Assembly: GCF_006349365.1 (NCBI RefSeq) | Contig: NZ_CP040899.1 | Span: 248,001 to 312,000 of the forward strand | DNA: 64,000 bases | DNA from: Georgenia wutianyii | GTDB taxonomy: Bacteria; Actinomycetota; Actinomycetes; Actinomycetales; Actinomycetaceae | Direction of reading: 5' to 3' | Shown here: positions 60,703-64,000 of the stretch, one piece after another | Layout: each line of letters begins with the position of its first letter | Numbering within the stretch: the stretch's first letter is position 1 | Position numbers and translations under genes: made by a program | Notes under the pieces: generated by a model | What the model was told of the DNA's origin: nothing | The model's database searches: none | What the model saw: only the letters and a program-made list of their open reading frames with translations

Positions 60703-62756
60703 AGAACGGCAAGATCACCCAGCTCGCCGTGCCGGCGGGCGTCGTCGGGATCATCCTCCTGCTCGTCGTCCCGCTGCCCGCAGCGCTGCTCGACGTCCTC
60801 ATCGCGGTGAACATCATCGGCGCGATGGTCGTCCTGCTCACGACGATGTACATCAGGAAGCCGCTCGACTTCTCGGTCTTCCCCTCCCTCGTCCTCGTGA
60901 TGACGCTCTTCCGGCTCGGGCTCAACGTCGCCTCGACCCGCCTCGTGCTGCGCGACGGCTACGCCGGGGAGGTCATCAACGCGTTCGGCCACTTCGTCGT
61001 CGGCGGCTCGCTCGTCATCGGCCTCGTCATCTTCCTCATCCTCGTCGTCATCCAGTTCGTCGTCATCACCAACGGCGCCGGACGCGCCGCCGAGGTCGGC
61101 GCCCGCTTCACCCTCGACGCGATGCCGGGCAAGCAGATGGCCATCGACGCCGACCTCAACGCCGGCGCGATCGACGACGACGAGGCGCGCCGCCGCCGCA
61201 GCGAGGTCGCCGCCGAGGCGGACTTCTACGGCGCGATGGACGGCTCGTCGAAGTTCGTCAAGGGTGACGCCATCGCCGGCATCGTCATCACGATCATCAA
61301 CCTCGTCGGTGGCTTCGTCATCGGGATGGTCCAGCGCGGCATGAGCGCCGGCGAGTCCATCGAGACGTACTCGCTGCTCACCGTCGGCGACGGCCTCGTC
61401 ACCCAGATCCCCGCGCTCCTCATGGCCGTCGCCACCGGCCTCGTCGTCACCCGGGCCACCTCCGACGACGACATGGGCACCCTCGCCGGCTCCCAGCTCA
61501 CCCAGTCCCGCTCGGCGCTCATGATCGCCGGTGTGGCCGCGCTCGTCATGGCCGCCATCCCGGGCATCCCGAAGCTCCCGTTCGTCCTCGTGGGCGCGCT
61601 CCTGCTCGTCGCGGCCCAGCGGATCAAGGGCGGGGAGAACGCCGCCACGCGGGCCAGCGAGGCGGAGGAGGCAGCCTCCGCGCTCCAGCCCGCCGCCGAG
61701 ACCCCCGAGATGCTCATCGAGCAGATGAGGGTCCACGCCCTGGAGGTCCTCCTCGCCCCCGACCTCGTCGACATGGTCGGCGGGTCGGCCGACCAGGACC
61801 TCCTCGGCCGGGTCAAGGCGCTGCGGCGCAAGACGGCGCTGGAGATGGGCTACGTGCTGCCCCCCGTCCGCACCCGCGACTCCGTCGACCTGCCCTCCGC
61901 CACCTACGCCATCCGGCTCTCCGGGGTCGAGGTGGCACGCGGCACCGCGCCGCGCGGGCGGGTGCTCGCCCTGGGGGAGGGGCTGGACGGACTCCCGGGC
62001 ACGACGGTCGTCGAGCCGGTGTTCGGGCTGCCCGGCAAGTGGATCGCGCTCGAGCTGCGGCACAGCGCGGAGATGGCCGGCGCCACCGTCGTCGACAGGG
62101 TGTCCGTGCTCATCACCCACCTGTCCTCGGTGGCCTCCTCCCACGCCGACCGGCTGCTCGGCCGCGAGGACGTCCGCGTCCTCGTCGAGGGGCTCAAGCA
62201 GACCAACCCGTCCGTGGTGGAGGAGCTCGTCCCGGGGCTGCTCAGCCTCGGTGAGGTCCAGCGCGTCCTCCAGGGCCTGCTCGCCGAGCAGGTGCCGATC
62301 CTCGACCTCGGCCGCATCCTCGAGGCGCTGACCCTGCGCGCGAAGGTGTCCACCGACGTCGAAGGGCTCGTCGAGGCCGCCCGCCAGGCGGTCGCGGACG
62401 TCATCGTCGACCGCCACCGCGAGGAGGGCGTCCTGCGGGTCCTCACCCTCGAGCCGGCGACCGAGCAGCTGCTCCTGGAGTCGCTGCGCCCCGGGGAGCA
62501 CGGCACCCAGCTGTCCCTCGCGCCCGACCGCGTCGAGGGACTGCTCGAGGCGCTGCGCGCCAGGCTCGAGCAGGTCGAGTCGACCGGCCGCCAGGCCGTG
62601 CTCGTCTGCGCCCCGGCCGTCCGGCCGGCGCTGCGGCGCGTGGCGGCCCTCGCCGTCCCGCGCCTCCCGGTGCTGTCCTACAACGAGGTGACCGGGACCT
62701 CCCTGACCATCGAGACCGTGGGAGCCGTCGGTGTCGGACACGCGATTACTGCTTGA
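60699..62756 (+). CDS. flhA: Flagellar export protein FlhA
   Basis: Large export gate protein, 685 residues. Eight membrane helices are followed by the conserved FHIPEP loop region (RAAEVGARFTLDAMPGKQMA, then DLNAGAIDDDEARRRR) and the cytoplasmic docking ring (DLVDMVGG, VPILDLGRILEAL, RPALRRVAALAVPRLPVLSYNE in place, residues 640-661). ATG at 60699 overlaps the flhB stop. Confidence 0.97.
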   Translation: MKNGKITQLAVPAGVVGIILLLVVPLPAALLDVLIAVNIIGAMVVLLTTMYIRKPLDFSVFPSLVLVMTLFRLGLNVASTRLVLRDGYAGEVINAFGHFVVGGSLVIGLVIFLILVVIQFVVITNGAGRAAEVGARFTLDAMPGKQMAIDADLNAGAIDDDEARRRRSEVAAEADFYGAMDGSSKFVKGDAIAGIVITIINLVGGFVIGMVQRGMSAGESIETYSLLTVGDGLVTQIPALLMAVATGLVVTRATSDDDMGTLAGSQLTQSRSALMIAGVAALVMAAIPGIPKLPFVLVGALLLVAAQRIKGGENAATRASEAEEAASALQPAAETPEMLIEQMRVHALEVLLAPDLVDMVGGSADQDLLGRVKALRRKTALEMGYVLPPVRTRDSVDLPSATYAIRLSGVEVARGTAPRGRVLALGEGLDGLPGTTVVEPVFGLPGKWIALELRHSAEMAGATVVDRVSVLITHLSSVASSHADRLLGREDVRVLVEGLKQTNPSVVEELVPGLLSLGEVQRVLQGLLAEQVPILDLGRILEALTLRAKVSTDVEGLVEAARQAVADVIVDRHREEGVLRVLTLEPATEQLLLESLRPGEHGTQLSLAPDRVEGLLEALRARLEQVESTGRQAVLVCAPAVRPALRRVAALAVPRLPVLSYNEVTGTSLTIETVGAVGVGHAITA

Positions 62757-63087
62757 CGGGACCGACCTGGACGAGCTCCTCGCCCGGGCGGCCCGTCTGG
62801 GTGGACGGGTCGTGCGCGCGGAGCGTGTGCGCTCAGGGCTGCTCGGGCGCCGGCGCTACGAGGTCACCGTGGCGGTGCCCGGACTGAGCCGGCCCGTCCC
62901 CGACCTCGGGGGCACGGCCGCCGCCGCTCGCCGTCCACCTGCCCGGCAGCCTCGCCCGGCGGGCATCGGCGACCTCATCGCCGCCGCCGAGGCGGCGGAG
63001 CGGCTGGAGAGCGCCGCGGCGCGCCAGGCGCGTGCCGCCGCCGGGGCGCTCGCCGAGCGCGGCCGGCCGAGCGCCAGGACGCGATAG
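62731..63087 (+). CDS. FlhF N-terminal-like protein lacking the GTPase
   Basis: A 118-residue protein that starts with GTG inside the end of flhA (26-nt overlap). Residues 10-50, ELLARAARLGGRVVRAERVR then GLLGRRRYEVTVAV, resemble the N-terminal domain of FlhF proteins. The SRP-type GTPase domain (P-loop) that should follow is absent; the rest is Ala/Arg-rich. It sits where flhF usually lies, between flhA and csrA. Likely a reduced FlhF. Confidence 0.68.
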   Translation: MSDTRLLLDGTDLDELLARAARLGGRVVRAERVRSGLLGRRRYEVTVAVPGLSRPVPDLGGTAAAARRPPARQPRPAGIGDLIAAAEAAERLESAAARQARAAAGALAERGRPSARTR

Positions 63088-63097
63088 GGTCGGGCGC

Positions 63098-63337
63098 GTG
63101 CTGGTACTGAGCCGCAAGGTGGGCGAGCAGATCGTCATCGGGGAGGACATCGTCCTCACCGTCGTCGACGTGCGCAACGACACCGTGCGTCTGGGCATCG
63201 CCGCACCCCGCCACGTCGCCGTGAACCGTGCCGAGGTGCTCCGCGCCGTCGAGGAGGCCAACCGCGACGCCGCCAGCGTGGCCGACGAGGACCTCGACTC
63301 CCTCCGCGCGCTGCGCCCCGCGAACCCCGAGGACTGA
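63098..63337 (+). CDS. csrA: Translational regulator CsrA
   Basis: RNA-binding dimer that recognises GGA in hairpin loops and blocks translation, notably of flagellin in Bacillus. The 79-residue protein has LVLSRKVGEQIVIGEDI, the RNA-binding N-terminal strand, and VRLGIAAPRHVAVNRAEV with the C-terminal RNA-contact Arg. GTG start 10 nt after the FlhF-like gene. The antagonist fliW is at 32969. Confidence 0.96.
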   Translation: MLVLSRKVGEQIVIGEDIVLTVVDVRNDTVRLGIAAPRHVAVNRAEVLRAVEEANRDAASVADEDLDSLRALRPANPED

Positions 63338-63428
63338 CCGCCCGCCGCGGCCCCGGGCCGCGCTCCTCGCGCACCGCCGCGCGGACCGGGCGCATCGCCG
63401 CGAGCCCGGGCGGGGCAGCCCGGACCTC

Positions 63429-63454
63429 TCACAAACCCGCCACTCCTCCCGATG
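63429..63454 (+). promoter_or_regulatory. Sigma-28 promoter of cheA
   Basis: TCAC at 63429-63432, 15 nt, then CCCGATG at 63448-63454 (one mismatch in the -10). Confidence 0.75.
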
Positions 63455-63465
63455 GTCTGCCGTGA

Positions 63466-63478
63466 GCGCAGGAAGCGC
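63466..63478 (+). promoter_or_regulatory. GGA-loop leader hairpin, cheA
   Basis: GCGC, loop AGGAA, GCGC, again 13 nt after the -10. A CATGGAGG sequence (CsrA core) covers the cheA ribosome site at 63493-63500. Confidence 0.45.
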
Positions 63479-63508
63479 CGCAACGCCGGACTCATGGAGG
63501 GCCACCCG

Positions 63509-64000
63509 GTGGAGGGTATGGATGAGATCGTCCACGAGTTCCTCGTCGAGAGCCACGAGAACCTCGACCAGCTCGACCAGGACCTCGTCGCGCTGGAGGG
63601 GGACCCCGGCTCACGCGAGCTGCTGAGCAGCATCTTCCGCACCGTCCACACGATCAAGGGGACGAGCGGCTTCCTCGGCTACGGCGACCTCGAGCGGGTC
63701 TCCCACACCGGGGAGAACCTGCTCGCCGAGCTGCGCGACGGCGCCCGGCACATGGACCAGGCGACCACCGACGTCCTGCTCGCCCTCGTCGACACGTTGC
63801 GCGCCATCCTCGCCTCGATCGAGGCCGGCGACGGCGACGCCCACGACGTCGAACCGACGATCTCCCGGATCCGCGCCCTCCAGGAGGGCACCGCCTCGCC
63901 TCCCGCCGCCCCGGCGCAGCCCGTCGGTGCCCCGGCCGCTGCCGAGCCGGCCGCCGCGCCGGCCGTGGCTCGCAAGGTCATCGGCAGGCCGCGCCCTCCG
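63509..64000 (+). CDS. cheA: Chemotaxis histidine kinase CheA (5' part)
   Basis: First 164 codons; the gene runs off the window. It begins with an Hpt domain: EIVHEFLVESHENLDQLDQD, SIFRTVHTIKGTSGFLGYGDL with the phosphorylated His, and SHTGENLLAELRDG. A Pro/Ala-rich linker follows. I choose the GTG at 63509 because GGAGGG lies 7 nt upstream; ATGs at 63494 and 63518 are in the same frame. In motile cells it phosphorylates CheY. Confidence 0.93.
   Translation, partial: MEGMDEIVHEFLVESHENLDQLDQDLVALEGDPGSRELLSSIFRTVHTIKGTSGFLGYGDLERVSHTGENLLAELRDGARHMDQATTDVLLALVDTLRAILASIEAGDGDAHDVEPTISRIRALQEGTASPPAAPAQPVGAPAAAEPAAAPAVARKVIGRPRPP

Overview
The window comes from a very GC-rich (roughly 70% or more by eye), motile actinobacterium. 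The carD-ispD / cysS-rlmB neighbourhood, a DUF4032 protein, a stand-alone MsiK-type sugar ATPase, SenX3-RegX3 and an actinobacterial flagellar locus together suggest Micrococcales (Cellulomonas/Georgenia-like). The species cannot be fixed from sequence alone.

Positions 1-32 kb hold housekeeping and accessory genes in short operons. In order these are: a phosphate-type two-component system with pstS; a lipoprotein; carD-ispD, facing ispF and an MFS gene on the other strand; cysS-rlmB; a DUF559 nuclease-like gene bracketed by copies of an 82-bp palindromic repeat; a DUF4032 kinase-fold gene and msmK; trehalose synthesis otsA-otsB; a Ser/Thr kinase with membrane tail; a membrane-anchored DsbA-like protein and tRNA-Thr(UGU); a secreted protein with two esterase domains; an SDR; a NarL-type regulator divergent from a DesK-like kinase, followed by a fatty acid desaturase; an RNase HI-type protein; a HEAT-repeat protein with a MerR-HEAT regulator; methionine aminopeptidase; and an FGGY sugar kinase.

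Positions 32.3-64 kb hold an almost complete flagellar locus. On the minus strand lie flgN-flgK-flgL-fliW and a second flgN-like gene whose C-terminus is FlgL-like. On the plus strand lie the flagellar sigma factor, a probable flagellin glycosyltransferase, two near-identical flagellins, fliD, fliS, then flgB-flgC-fliE-fliF-G-H-I-J, an NlpC/P60 hydrolase, fliK-flgD-flgE, flbD-motA-motB-fliL, fliM-N-O-P-Q-R-flhB-flhA, an FlhF N-terminal remnant, csrA and the start of cheA. Genes within operons mostly overlap by 1-4 nt.

Eight promoters in this locus share one sigma-28 pattern, TCA(A/T/C)-N15-GCCGAT with exact 15-nt spacing and at most one mismatch in the -10. Four of the transcripts begin with a small hairpin that shows a CATGGAT loop about 5 nt from the predicted start. 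This matches the CsrA core recognition sequence, and csrA and fliW (its antagonist in other bacteria) are both in the locus. The sequence therefore suggests two layers of control: sigma-28 transcription, with CsrA/FliW acting on the 5' ends of the messages.
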